From GCA-2712985 sp964515905 (GTDB lineage: Bacteria; Pseudomonadota; Alphaproteobacteria; UBA7887): a DNA stretch of 64,000 nucleotides. Shown here piece by piece: positions 34,695-43,472 of this stretch (the first letter of the stretch is position 1; the number at the start of each line of letters is the position of its first letter). A model generated the notes under the pieces. The model did no database searches and had not been told where the DNA came from. It saw only the letters and a program-made list of their open reading frames with translations. The position numbers and the translations under genes are program-made. The DNA is taken from the NCBI GenBank assembly GCA_964515905.1, contig CAZEWK010000010.1, positions 15,696 to 79,695 on the forward strand. Direction: 5' to 3'.

Positions 34695-35309
34695 ATGATG
34701 ATCAGCCGTTTTTGGTTGGCAGTGGTCACCACCGTATCACTTACTGTCTCAACATCGTTTGCGTCGCCGCCAACGGAGCCGGAACAGTTCGTCGCTGCAG
34801 TAATTGATAAGGCCGTAAAAGCTTTAGAACTTCCCATTGAGGCAAGAGCAGAGCGTGAAGCGAGCTTTTATGCTCTTTTAAATCAAAATTTTGACATGCC
34901 CACCATAGTTAGGGTCGTCTTAGGCCGACACTGGCGTACTGCCTCCAAAAATCAAAAGACTAAGTTCGCAAAGGTTTTTAAAACCCACCTGATTAAAGTC
35001 TACACGTCGCAACTTGGAATTTATGACGACGAAATAATTCAGATAGAGAAATCTGCAGCATTATCAGAAAAAGATACTATCATTTATACGTTGATCCTGA
35101 GAGGCGATGAAGAGCCTCTCCGCCTAGATTGGCGGGTGAGGCAAACAGGGCGTGGCTTAAAAGTCATAGATATTGCGGCCGAAGGAGTAAGCATGCTGAC
35201 AACCAAGAGATCTGAATTTACTTCCTTAGTGGCGCGAGAAGGTGTTGATGCACTAATAGGAAGACTAGAACTCATGAATGCTGAGGCCCAACATGGCAGC
35301 GACTCATAA
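34695..35309 (+). CDS. mlaC: MlaC/Ttg2D-family periplasmic lipid-binding protein
   Basis: This 204-residue protein has an N-terminal signal sequence (MMISRFWLAVVTTVSLTVSTSFA, likely cleaved after SFA) and the MlaC/Ttg2D pattern: FYALLNQNFDMPTIVRVVLGRHWR near residues 57-80, KFAKVFKTHLIKVYTSQLG near 93-112, and RGLKVIDIAAEGVSMLTTKRSEFTSLV near 152-180. MlaC ferries phospholipid between MlaA and an inner-membrane ABC transporter. The mlaFED-type transporter genes are not adjacent. Hopanoid-linked HpnM proteins belong to the same family and are an alternative. Confidence 0.92.
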   Translation: MMISRFWLAVVTTVSLTVSTSFASPPTEPEQFVAAVIDKAVKALELPIEARAEREASFYALLNQNFDMPTIVRVVLGRHWRTASKNQKTKFAKVFKTHLIKVYTSQLGIYDDEIIQIEKSAALSEKDTIIYTLILRGDEEPLRLDWRVRQTGRGLKVIDIAAEGVSMLTTKRSEFTSLVAREGVDALIGRLELMNAEAQHGSDS

Positions 35310-35395
35310 AATATGAAATCAACGGCGTTTAATCATGATGCTCCCATCCACAAGTCCTATTGCCATCTGTTAACCACAATTGATTATAAACCGGA

Positions 35396-36373
35396 ATGGC
35401 ACCTAATTTGAAGCACCCAGCTAAGGACGAGCTTACCCACACTATTTCCAGAGCTCACGCCGACGAACTACGTAATGAATGGGTGGCTTGGCTCTCAACA
35501 GAGCGACGAATGTCTCCTAATACAGTCACAGCTTATCAACACGACATTACGAAATTCCTGACTTTTATGACTGAACATCTCTCCCATTCTTTGTCCTCAC
35601 AAACATTACTAGATCTTAGCATACGTGATTTTAGAGCCTGGCTAACGTGGTTGAGCAACCAGGGTCTTTCTGGTCGGTCGCGCGGCCGAGCAGTATCTTC
35701 TGTGCGCTCATTTTTCCGTTTCTTGGAAAAGGTCGGACTCGGACAAAACAGCTCGCTATCCGTGCTACGGACCCCCCGAGGGAATAGGCTTTTACCACAT
35801 CCTATAAGTCAGGAGGACGCTGGCGAATTAGTAACTAGTATAGGCTCTGATGGACAAGGAAAAATTACCTGGCTTACCCTGAGGAACGGAGCCCTTTTTT
35901 TACTATTGTATGGAACTGGGTTAAGAATTAGCGAAGCATTGGCGTTGAAAGGTGTGGACTTCACTAGTGACCCTAAGTCCATCCGAGTTACTGGAAAAGG
36001 CATGAAAGAGCGACTAGTTCCTTTACTCCCACGAGTGATGGATACTGTTGAATCCTACCGCGCTGCCTGCCCTTATGCCACTGGACCCAGGGACCCGATA
36101 TTCGTTGGCGCACGTGGAAAACAGTTAAATCCCGGAGTCGCACAAAGAGCAATGCGACACCTACGGCATCAACTCAGCCTACCGGATACGGCAACACCTC
36201 ACTCTCTTCGGCACAGTTTCGCCACCCATCTTTTATCTAGTGGTGGCGATTTACGCGCAATCCAAGAACTTTTAGGCCATTCAAGTCTAGCCTCTACCCA
36301 ACGCTACACGGAAGTGGATAGAACTCAAATGCGGGCAGTTTACGTCGATGCACACCCAAGAGCCCGCAACTAA
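35396..36373 (+). CDS. xerC: Tyrosine recombinase XerC
   Basis: This 325-residue protein has an N-terminal SAM-like core-binding domain (about 22-115, WVAWLSTERRMSPNTVTAYQHD) and a catalytic domain with the full tyrosine-recombinase set: R177 (GTGLRISEAL), K201 (VTGKGMKER), H269 and R272 (PHSLRHSFATH), H295 (LLGHSSL) and the nucleophile Y304 (TQRYTEVD). It resolves chromosome dimers at dif with XerD. Length, the isolated housekeeping context and lack of att-like repeats argue against a mobile-element integrase. Confidence 0.93.
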   Translation: MAPNLKHPAKDELTHTISRAHADELRNEWVAWLSTERRMSPNTVTAYQHDITKFLTFMTEHLSHSLSSQTLLDLSIRDFRAWLTWLSNQGLSGRSRGRAVSSVRSFFRFLEKVGLGQNSSLSVLRTPRGNRLLPHPISQEDAGELVTSIGSDGQGKITWLTLRNGALFLLLYGTGLRISEALALKGVDFTSDPKSIRVTGKGMKERLVPLLPRVMDTVESYRAACPYATGPRDPIFVGARGKQLNPGVAQRAMRHLRHQLSLPDTATPHSLRHSFATHLLSSGGDLRAIQELLGHSSLASTQRYTEVDRTQMRAVYVDAHPRARN

Positions 36374-36391
36374 ACCAGAATAGAAAGCACT

Positions 36392-36417
36392 GAAATAATT
36401 GTCGCTCTAATTATTTC
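36392..36417. terminator. Possible hairpin between convergent xerC and sucD
   Basis: GAAATAATT (36392-36400) pairs perfectly with AATTATTTC (36409-36417) around GTCGCTCT. It lies between the stops of xerC and sucD, where a shared terminator is expected. The stem is AT-rich and no long T tract follows on the plus strand, so its termination strength is doubtful. Confidence 0.35.
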
Positions 36418-36424
36418 GATAGCA

Positions 36425-37300
36425 CTAACTTTTCAATGCCCTAACCATAGTAGCCCCAAGATCAGCCGGCGATTGCGCAACTATTATATCCGCACTCTTG
36501 AGCGCCTCAATCTTGTCCTCCGCTCCTCCCTTCCCTCCAGAGACAATAGCCCCCGCGTGACCCATACGCCGGCCAGGAGGAGCACTTATGCCCGCAATAA
36601 ATGCAACGATGGGTTTTTTATTCTTGGTGTGTCGTAGATAATCTGCAACCTCTTCTTCGGAAGTACCGCCAATCTCTCCGATCATAATAATTGCATCAGT
36701 ACCTACATCCCGTATAAAAAGTTCCATACAATCTACAAAACTCGTCCCGGTTACTGGATCGCCACCAATACCAATACAAGTACTTTGGCCGAGACCAATA
36801 GCCGTTGTCTGCGCTACGGCTTCATAGGTCAAAGTTCCAGAACGCGATATAATACCAATTGTCCCTGGGCTATGTATGTGACCTGGCATAATGCCAATTT
36901 TACATTGATCAGGCGTTATCACTCCCGGACAATTTGGCCCAATTAACCTCGTATTAGAATTAGTTAGGCTTCGCTTTACCTTTACCATGTCCAATACTGG
37001 AATACCCTCAGTGATGCATATAATTAGGCCTATCTCTGCGTCAATTGCTTCTAGGATTGCGTCTGCAGCATACGGAGGAGGGACATAAATAACGGTAGCG
37101 TCTGCTTCTGTTACCGAAATGGCTTCAGACACCGTATTAAAAATTGGCAAACCAAGGTGCATCCCACCTCCTTTGCCAGGCGTTACACCACCCACAATTT
37201 TTGTACCATAAGTAATGGCTTGTTCGCAGTGAAATGTTCCCTGACGTCCGGTGAACCCCTGACAAATGACCCTTGTTTCAGAATTAACGAGAGTGGCCAT
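36425..37300 (-). CDS. sucD: Succinate-CoA ligase subunit alpha
   Basis: The 291-residue product starts MATLVNSETRVICQGFTGRQGTFH, and its ATG overlaps the sucC stop by one base. It has the CoA-binding Rossmann fold (GFTGRQGTFHCEQAI...GGVTPGKGG), RLIGPNCPGVITPDQCKIGIMPG near 120-145 and the phosphohistidine loop GHAGAIVSGGKGGAEDKIEAL near 247-267. With SucC it interconverts succinyl-CoA and succinate plus ATP or GTP in the TCA cycle. The genes sucA and sucB, which often follow in Alphaproteobacteria, do not follow here. Confidence 0.97.
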   Translation of the reverse strand: MATLVNSETRVICQGFTGRQGTFHCEQAITYGTKIVGGVTPGKGGGMHLGLPIFNTVSEAISVTEADATVIYVPPPYAADAILEAIDAEIGLIICITEGIPVLDMVKVKRSLTNSNTRLIGPNCPGVITPDQCKIGIMPGHIHSPGTIGIISRSGTLTYEAVAQTTAIGLGQSTCIGIGGDPVTGTSFVDCMELFIRDVGTDAIIMIGEIGGTSEEEVADYLRHTKNKKPIVAFIAGISAPPGRRMGHAGAIVSGGKGGAEDKIEALKSADIIVAQSPADLGATMVRALKS

Positions 37301-38469
37301 CAAACATCCTCAGAGACGGCCCGGACAATTTTTTGCGCGGCATCTGCAAGGTTATCTGCCGAGACTACAGATAGCCCAGATTCCGCGATAAGTCTCTTTC
37401 CCACATCAACGTTAGTTCCCTCCAACCGTACCACCAGAGGAACTTCAAGGCATACCTCTCGTACCGCCGTTACAATCCCGTCTGCGATGACGTCGCAACG
37501 CATTATACCCCCAAAGATATTAACCAGTACTCCCTTCACGTCAGAATCAGACAGGATAATCTTAAATGCCTCTGTCACGCGTTCCTTTGTAGCCCCACCT
37601 CCTACATCGAGAAAATTAGCCGCGTTCCCGCCAAACAATTTAATTATATCCATCGTTGCCATAGCCAAGCCGGCACCGTTGACCATACAACCAATATTTC
37701 CTTCAAGTTTTATGTAATTAAGACCGTGGACCTGCGCGATCCGCTCGCGCGGATCCTCTTCGCTTTCGTCTCTGAGTTCGCTTAGTTCTGGGTGGCGAAA
37801 AAGCGCGTTATCATCAAAACTAATCTTAGCATCAAGTGCAATTAACTCATCTGTGTTTGTCAATACCATTGGATTTATTTCAATCAGTGTGGCATCAGTA
37901 CCAACAAAAGCGTCGTAAAGACCACCAATAAACTTTGTCGCACTTATTACCTGGCTCCCTCTTAAACCTAAATCAAATGCCAATTTCCTAGAATGGAAGG
38001 GCTGGATCCCAGTCGCTGGATCTATTGGAATATGACACACTCTATCTGGTGAAGTAGCGGCAACCTCTTCAATATCCACCCCGCCTTCAGTAGAACCGAC
38101 AAAGGTCAGATGACCCGAAGACCGGTCGAGCAGAATGCTTAGATAGAATTCTTTTACAATTTGGCACCCTTCTTCTACATATATTTTTTTTACTTCCTTA
38201 CCATTTTCACTCGTTTGATGAGTTATTAAATTCATTCCTATGATGGCTTCCGCAGCGTCACCGACGTCATTAACGCTATCGCAAACCCTAACTCCCCCTC
38301 CCTTTCCGCGACCTCCTGCATGAATTTGTGCTTTGACCACCCACGTTTGTCCACCTAACTCAAGGGCTATTTTTTTTGCACCACCAACACTCGTTGTCAT
38401 TGCCCCTTTAGGCACTGTAACCCCAAAACGTCGCAGTATTTCCTTCGATTGATACTCATGAATATTCAT
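37300..38469 (-). CDS. sucC: Succinate-CoA ligase subunit beta
   Basis: This 389-residue protein has the SucC ATP-grasp pattern: MNIHEYQSKEILRRFGVTVP (1-20), WVVKAQIHAGGRGKGGGV near 42-60, SAPE-equivalent EGGVDIEEVAA near 128-138, and the C-terminal CoA-ligase-like domain with GAGLAMATMDIIKLFGGNAANFLDVGGGATKE and VNIFGGIMRCDVIADGI. It binds nucleotide and pairs with SucD. It is downstream of mdh by 36 nt on the same strand. Confidence 0.97.
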   Translation of the reverse strand: MNIHEYQSKEILRRFGVTVPKGAMTTSVGGAKKIALELGGQTWVVKAQIHAGGRGKGGGVRVCDSVNDVGDAAEAIIGMNLITHQTSENGKEVKKIYVEEGCQIVKEFYLSILLDRSSGHLTFVGSTEGGVDIEEVAATSPDRVCHIPIDPATGIQPFHSRKLAFDLGLRGSQVISATKFIGGLYDAFVGTDATLIEINPMVLTNTDELIALDAKISFDDNALFRHPELSELRDESEEDPRERIAQVHGLNYIKLEGNIGCMVNGAGLAMATMDIIKLFGGNAANFLDVGGGATKERVTEAFKIILSDSDVKGVLVNIFGGIMRCDVIADGIVTAVREVCLEVPLVVRLEGTNVDVGKRLIAESGLSVVSADNLADAAQKIVRAVSEDV

Positions 38470-38505
38470 AACGTACGTTGCCTAATATCCTTTATCCAAG
38501 GAACC

Positions 38506-39468
38506 CTATTTATCTTTCCTTCGGCTTTTCTTAACAGCTGCGACCAAACCACGAACTGAGGTTACAGACTTCTGAAATTGAGCATACTCTCGTTTGTTTA
38601 GCGCAATCTCTAAAACTCGTTCCACCCCTCTCGAGCCGATCACAACAGGAACGCCAACATAGAGACCTCTAACACCGTATTGCCCATTCAAGTAGGCGGC
38701 ACAAGGCAGAACACGTTTCTTATCCTTCAAATAAGATTCTGCCATTTCAATCGCAGCCGTGGCGGGAGCATAAAAGGCTGAACCTGCCTTTAATAGTCCA
38801 ACAATTTCGGCTCCTCCATCGCGGGTTCTTTGAATAATCTCAGCCACCTTTTCCTTTGATATCCAACCCATCTTTATTAGATCGGGGAGTGGAACACCGG
38901 CAACAGTCGAATAGCGGGCGAGCGGAAGCATTGTATCTCCATGTCCGCCAAGTACAAAAGCCGTAACGTCCTTCACCGAGACTGACATTGCTTCGGCAAG
39001 AAAGTAACGAAATCTCGACGAATCAAGTATTCCTGCCATCCCGACGACTTTGTTGTGCGGCAATCCACTTGCCTCTCGCAGGACCCACACCATCGCATCC
39101 AAAGGGTTTGTAATACATATTACAAAAGCACCGGGACAATTGGCTTTAATACCGGCACCTACTGCCTCCATAACACCAGTGTTGATTCCGATCAGGTCGT
39201 CCCGACTCATTCCCGGCTTGCGAGGAATTCCTGCCGTAACTATAACCAAATCGGCACCCTTAATCGCCCGATAATTATTTGCTCCCACAAACTTTCCATC
39301 GAAACCCTCTACAGGAGAAGATTCGACAATATCTAGAGCCTTACCCTGTGGCACTCCCTTCACTATATCGAAAAGAATCACATCTCCGATCTCCTTTAAA
39401 CCGACCAGATGTGCGAGAGTACCTCCGATATTTCCCGCCCCTATAAGCGCGATCTTCTTGCGAGCCAT
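38506..39468 (-). CDS. mdh: Malate dehydrogenase (LDH-like type)
   Basis: The start is the ATG at 39466-39468, preceded by a very strong GGAGGAGGG ribosome-binding site, giving 320 residues starting MARKKIALIGAGNIGGTLAHLV. It has the NAD loop GAGNIG, the acid after beta2 (FDIVKGVPQGKALDI), the substrate arginines in TAGIPRKPGMSRDDL near 81-95, NPLDAMVW near 119, and the catalytic histidine in GGHGDTMLP near 175. It oxidises malate to oxaloacetate in the TCA cycle. It is the usual alphaproteobacterial partner of sucCD. Confidence 0.97.
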   Translation of the reverse strand: MARKKIALIGAGNIGGTLAHLVGLKEIGDVILFDIVKGVPQGKALDIVESSPVEGFDGKFVGANNYRAIKGADLVIVTAGIPRKPGMSRDDLIGINTGVMEAVGAGIKANCPGAFVICITNPLDAMVWVLREASGLPHNKVVGMAGILDSSRFRYFLAEAMSVSVKDVTAFVLGGHGDTMLPLARYSTVAGVPLPDLIKMGWISKEKVAEIIQRTRDGGAEIVGLLKAGSAFYAPATAAIEMAESYLKDKKRVLPCAAYLNGQYGVRGLYVGVPVVIGSRGVERVLEIALNKREYAQFQKSVTSVRGLVAAVKKSRRKDK

Positions 39469-39545
39469 AAACCCTCCTCCAGGAAACAATCAACGAGATA
39501 TAATTGCTTGGTAGACAAATTGTGTAGCGCGAGCAAGGCCTTACA

Positions 39546-40679
39546 TCACCCAACCTTATTACCATGCTCACGAGATAAATAACTAACTGACTGCATTTCG
39601 TTTAACCGAGATACAGCGCGAGCAAATTCTGGGACGCCAGCCTTATTAGCGTAAAGCTCCTCTGGGGGAACAGCAGCGTTACAGACCAGCTTTACGTTGT
39701 TCTCATAGAGAATATCAATAAGAGTCACAAAGCGTTTCGCTACATCTCGGTTTTCGGAGGCAATGGCGGGAATATTGGCCAATAACAAAGTATGATACTT
39801 TTTAGCTAAGGCAAGGTAGTCCCCGGCGCCCAGAGCTTTCTCACATAGTTCTTCAAAAGTATACCAAACTATACCCTGATTAACCCTTGGTACCTTTATC
39901 TCTCTTCCATTCACCAAAAGTATTTCTTCGGTACTAGCGACATTGCCAACCAATTCCCTAAATACCGTTGACATATCGAAGGGTTGAGATTCTCCTGTAG
40001 GACAGAAATATACCTGCTTTCTCTGTAAAATCTGGAATCTATAATCAATTTTAGATCCCAAGTCGATAATGTGTATCTGCTGTTTTAGCAAACTTATAAA
40101 TGGTAGAAATAATTCGCGCTGCAAACCACCCGAATAAAGGTCATCCGGCGACCAGTTTGAAGTCATTATCACTACAATATTTTCCCTCCAGAGAGCAGTA
40201 AATAAACGTCTCATAATCATTGCATCAGCGACATCGCGTATCTCAAATTCATCCAAACACAAAAGGTGTGCCCGTAACTTTAAATCCTGCGCCAACGCCG
40301 GAATAGGGTCGCCAATCGAAACGTGGGTGGCCCCTTTCGTTCGCCACTTATGCATCCATCGGTGTGTTTCTTGCATAAACAAATGAAAATGAACCCGCAG
40401 TTTTAGATCCACGGGAGCGACTTGGTAAAATAAATCCATCAACATGGTCTTACCCCGTCCAACACCTCCAAATAAATAGATACCTTTAGGCACTGAGGGA
40501 TGACTTCTAAATCTTAATCGAGACAGAAGAGAGGCTTTCCTTAACGAGAATTGCTTAGCCACCTTCAATTCTTCATATAAGGTATCAAGGGTTCCTACAG
40601 CCTGTTCCTGTTCCCCGTCTGATTGTAGTTTTCCGGCAGAGATCAATCTGGAGTACGCTTCCGCCAGGCCCTCATCCAT
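39546..40679 (-). CDS. zapE: Cell division protein ZapE (AFG1-like ATPase)
   Basis: This 377-residue AAA+ protein has Walker A FGGVGRGKTMLMD (G71-T78 core), Walker B LLCLDEFEIRDVADAM near 148-163, sensor-like VIMTSNWSPDDLY near 180-195, and the AFG1 C-terminal motif RFVTLIDILYENNVKLVCNAAVPPEELY near 310-340. ZapE associates with FtsZ and is important for division under stress in E. coli; mitochondrial AFG1 acts in protein quality control. It lies upstream of mdh on the same strand, as in many Alphaproteobacteria. Confidence 0.95.
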   Translation of the reverse strand: MDEGLAEAYSRLISAGKLQSDGEQEQAVGTLDTLYEELKVAKQFSLRKASLLSRLRFRSHPSVPKGIYLFGGVGRGKTMLMDLFYQVAPVDLKLRVHFHLFMQETHRWMHKWRTKGATHVSIGDPIPALAQDLKLRAHLLCLDEFEIRDVADAMIMRRLFTALWRENIVVIMTSNWSPDDLYSGGLQRELFLPFISLLKQQIHIIDLGSKIDYRFQILQRKQVYFCPTGESQPFDMSTVFRELVGNVASTEEILLVNGREIKVPRVNQGIVWYTFEELCEKALGAGDYLALAKKYHTLLLANIPAIASENRDVAKRFVTLIDILYENNVKLVCNAAVPPEELYANKAGVPEFARAVSRLNEMQSVSYLSREHGNKVG

Positions 40680-40722
40680 CGATTAACATCTAGAAATAAC
40701 TCACTGCATTTTATTTATTTGA

Positions 40723-42219
40723 TTATTTCAATGTAGGAATAGAGAAGTCTGCTCCCTGTCGAATACCAGACGGCCACCTAGCGGTTACAGTTTTAGTTCT
40801 GGTATAAAACCGAACCCCATCCATACCGTGTGTATTCGAGGCACCAAACATAGAACGTTTCCATCCACCAAAGCTATGGTAGGCCACAGGCACAGGTATT
40901 GGAACATTCACGCCCACCATTCCGATGTTAGAATGTGCCGTGAAATCTCTTGCCGCGTCACCGTCACGAGTAAATATAGCGGCTCCATTGCCGTAGGGGT
41001 TGTCACAAACTAATTTCAATGCACTTTCATAATTAGGAACTCGTACTACGGACAGAACGGGTCCAAAGATTTCTTCCTTATATATGTCCATGTTAGGCTC
41101 TACACGATCAAATAAGCAACCACCAAGAAAGAAGCCCGTTTCGTACCCCTGTAGTGTCGTTTCACGACCATCAACAACCAGTTTGGCACCCTGAGAGACG
41201 CCACTATCGACCAAACCTATTATACGTTGCAACGCCAGATCACTAACCACGGGACCCATTTCTGCATCAGGGTCGGTATACGGTCCGATTTTAAGGCCTT
41301 GCACTCGGGGAGTTAATTTTTCGATTAATGGATCCGCAGCCTCCCCAACAGCGACGGCAACAGAAACCGCCATGCAACGCTCGCCGGCAGAACCGTATGC
41401 CGCCCCCATCAACGCATCGGTTGCCTGATCAAAATCTGCATCTGGCATTACGACCATGTGGTTCTTTGCTCCGCCAAGAGCTTGAACCCGCTTACCAAAC
41501 GATGCCGCTGTGGCATAGACATGCTCTGCAATAGGTGTGGACCCCACAAAGCTTACGGCGTCAATGCCCGGGTTACTGAGCAAAGCCTCCACAGCTACTT
41601 TGTCACCATTGACGACATTTAGCACACCGTCGGGACCTCCAGCTTCCTTAAATAATTCTGCTAAACGCAACGGGCACGAAGGATCTTTTTCTGACGGCTT
41701 CAAAATAAACGTATTTCCGCATGCGATGGACAGGGGAAACATCCAAAGTGGAATCATGGCAGGAAAATTAAAGGGCGTAATCCCCGCACACACTCCAACA
41801 GGTTGGCGCATCGAGTAAGAATCAACATTGGTGCCCACTTGTTCAGTAAATTCCCCTTTAAGGAGGTGCGGAATCCCACAAGCAAATTCTACCACTTCTA
41901 GTCCACGGGTTGTTGAACCCTTTGCGTCCTCAATTGTTTTTCCATGTTCCGATGAAACTAATGCCGCAATTTCATCCATGTGTTCCTCTATCAGTGACTT
42001 AAACCGGAACATCACCCTTGCCCGCTGGATGGGCGGTGTAGACGACCAAGATGCTAAAGCTCCTCTCGCATTCTCAACGGCCACACCTACCTGTGCATCA
42101 TCGGCGAAGGGAACAATAGAGGATACTTCCCCAGTTGCCGGATTAAAGACCTCGCCGTTACGGCCGCTCGAAACCTGGACTTTTTGACCATTTATCCAGT
42201 GATGAAGTTTTTTAGGCAT
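40723..42219 (-). CDS. mmsA: CoA-acylating methylmalonate-semialdehyde dehydrogenase
   Basis: This 498-residue aldehyde dehydrogenase has MmsA-specific features: LHHWINGQKVQVSSGRNGEVFNPATG at the N-terminus, QPVGVCAGITPFNFPAMIPLWMFPLSIACGNTFILKPSE near 143-180, VNGDKVAVEALL and the catalytic cysteine motif GSAGERCMAVSVAV near 275-290, and PVPVAYHSFGGWKRSMFG. It converts methylmalonate or malonate semialdehyde to propionyl- or acetyl-CoA in valine, inositol and beta-alanine breakdown. No partner mmsB is adjacent. Confidence 0.95.
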   Translation of the reverse strand: MPKKLHHWINGQKVQVSSGRNGEVFNPATGEVSSIVPFADDAQVGVAVENARGALASWSSTPPIQRARVMFRFKSLIEEHMDEIAALVSSEHGKTIEDAKGSTTRGLEVVEFACGIPHLLKGEFTEQVGTNVDSYSMRQPVGVCAGITPFNFPAMIPLWMFPLSIACGNTFILKPSEKDPSCPLRLAELFKEAGGPDGVLNVVNGDKVAVEALLSNPGIDAVSFVGSTPIAEHVYATAASFGKRVQALGGAKNHMVVMPDADFDQATDALMGAAYGSAGERCMAVSVAVAVGEAADPLIEKLTPRVQGLKIGPYTDPDAEMGPVVSDLALQRIIGLVDSGVSQGAKLVVDGRETTLQGYETGFFLGGCLFDRVEPNMDIYKEEIFGPVLSVVRVPNYESALKLVCDNPYGNGAAIFTRDGDAARDFTAHSNIGMVGVNVPIPVPVAYHSFGGWKRSMFGASNTHGMDGVRFYTRTKTVTARWPSGIRQGADFSIPTLK

Positions 42220-42533
42220 CGATTTTCCTATCCTAGTTCACAAACTGCCCAACCATTGTATATACTATTCAATCACCTCTAAAGCCTTCCCAACCAACAG
42301 GCAAGCAATTAGAGAAAAATCCTTCTATTTTACGGATAGTTGCAATTTAAGATACCTATATTATCTATGATAAGTGAATCACCCAATCTCAGATCATTCG
42401 CGGTCTTATAATAAATACCAGGGAAAACGATTATCGGATTTATTAGGTTCATTTACGTTTGTATCTAGCAAGAATTTACAAGGTAGTAACATACTTACTA
42501 AAAAAAGTCGGAGACATTAGAGAGGAACATAAA
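42220..42533. other. Divergent intergenic region between mmsA and the CmcJ/NvfI gene
   Basis: This 314-nt AT-rich stretch carries promoters for two divergent genes. The only structured element noticed is the dyad at 42484-42500. The in-frame stretch 42459-42533 upstream of the chosen ATG lacks family similarity and is not included in the gene. Confidence 0.5.
42484..42500. promoter_or_regulatory. Candidate operator dyad upstream of the CmcJ/NvfI gene
   Basis: TAGTAA (42484-42489) and TTACTA (42495-42500) form a perfect inverted repeat with spacer CATAC, 33 nt before the ATG at 42534 and just ahead of the AGAGGA ribosome-binding site. Position and symmetry suit a repressor operator; the binding factor is unknown. 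Confidence 0.35.
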
Positions 42534-43373
42534 ATGCTGGCGCTGGTGAAGACGAAAGAAAACGAGGGTGTTACTGCCTCACTCGAATTTTGCAAAGAAA
42601 AGGAGGCCCGGCCCATCACGTTGGTTAACTCAATCGGAGAAGGGTTTGATAGCCGAAGCGATCATTACACACAACGAGAAGTTTTTATCCAGAATGCGAG
42701 GCCCCTTATCGATAGTTTGACACTGGACCAGGACGGATTTGCATTAATTCAAAAACATACTGCTGTGGGTAACTTCTACGATGATTCGGAAGTTGAGAAC
42801 GTCTATTATCCGGAAATAGAACAGCTACTCCAAAAGGTGACAGGAGCTAGCAAAGTGTTGATTTTTGATCATACCCGCCGGATAGATGACAAGGAATCAC
42901 TTTCGAAAAAAAATGCTCGCCCACCAGCCACCATAGTCCATAATGACTTTACTATTTCGTCCGCGAAACAACGAGTACGCGACCTTTTACCAACAGATGA
43001 AGCTGAATCACGTTTAAAGAAACGATTCGCATCAATAAATGTATGGCGCGCCATGAGGGAGCCTGTGGAAACAGCGCCGTTGGCCATTTGTAACTACAGT
43101 TCTATTGCCGATGATGATCTAATCATAGCTGAGCGACACTATGCAGATAACCGGGTAGGCCGCATCTATAATTTAGCGTTCAATCCGATGCAGCGTTGGT
43201 ACTACTTTCCGAAACTGATGTGCACCGAGATGGTATTACTAAAATGCTATGATTCCTTAACGGATGGTACAGCACGCTGGACCGCCCACGGCTCATTCAA
43301 AGATCCTGAAGAAGTGACCAACTCGACACCAAGAGAAAGTATTGAAATAAGATCTATGCTTTTCTTTGAGTAA
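42534..43373 (+). CDS. CmcJ/NvfI family oxidoreductase
   Basis: The start at ATG 42534 is supported by AGAGGA with 7-nt spacing and gives 279 residues. It matches the CmcJ/NvfI family (related to fungal asabF and cephamycin CmcJ). Features are QHTAVGNF-like EKHTAVGNFYDDSEVENVYYPEIEQLL (about 75-100), VLIFDHTRR near 115, PPATIVHNDFTISSA near 128-142, FASINVWRAMREPVETAPLAICNYSSI near 168-195, and RWYYFPKLMCTEMVLLKCYDS near 226-246. Family members are probable Fe(II)/2-oxoglutarate-type enzymes in secondary metabolism. The substrate here is unknown. Confidence 0.85.
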   Translation: MLALVKTKENEGVTASLEFCKEKEARPITLVNSIGEGFDSRSDHYTQREVFIQNARPLIDSLTLDQDGFALIQKHTAVGNFYDDSEVENVYYPEIEQLLQKVTGASKVLIFDHTRRIDDKESLSKKNARPPATIVHNDFTISSAKQRVRDLLPTDEAESRLKKRFASINVWRAMREPVETAPLAICNYSSIADDDLIIAERHYADNRVGRIYNLAFNPMQRWYYFPKLMCTEMVLLKCYDSLTDGTARWTAHGSFKDPEEVTNSTPRESIEIRSMLFFE

Positions 43374-43472
43374 ATGGTGCCACACTTCTGTAGAATATAA
43401 CCCGGCGAAGACAAACCTATTGGCCATTTGCTGATAATGTTGACCATAATAATATGAAGAACACAGGGCAAT

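Noticed and set aside
35396..36373. Tyrosine recombinase as a mobile-element integrase
   Set aside because: Length, catalytic pattern and housekeeping neighbours fit XerC; no flanking att repeats, tRNA target or cargo genes were seen.
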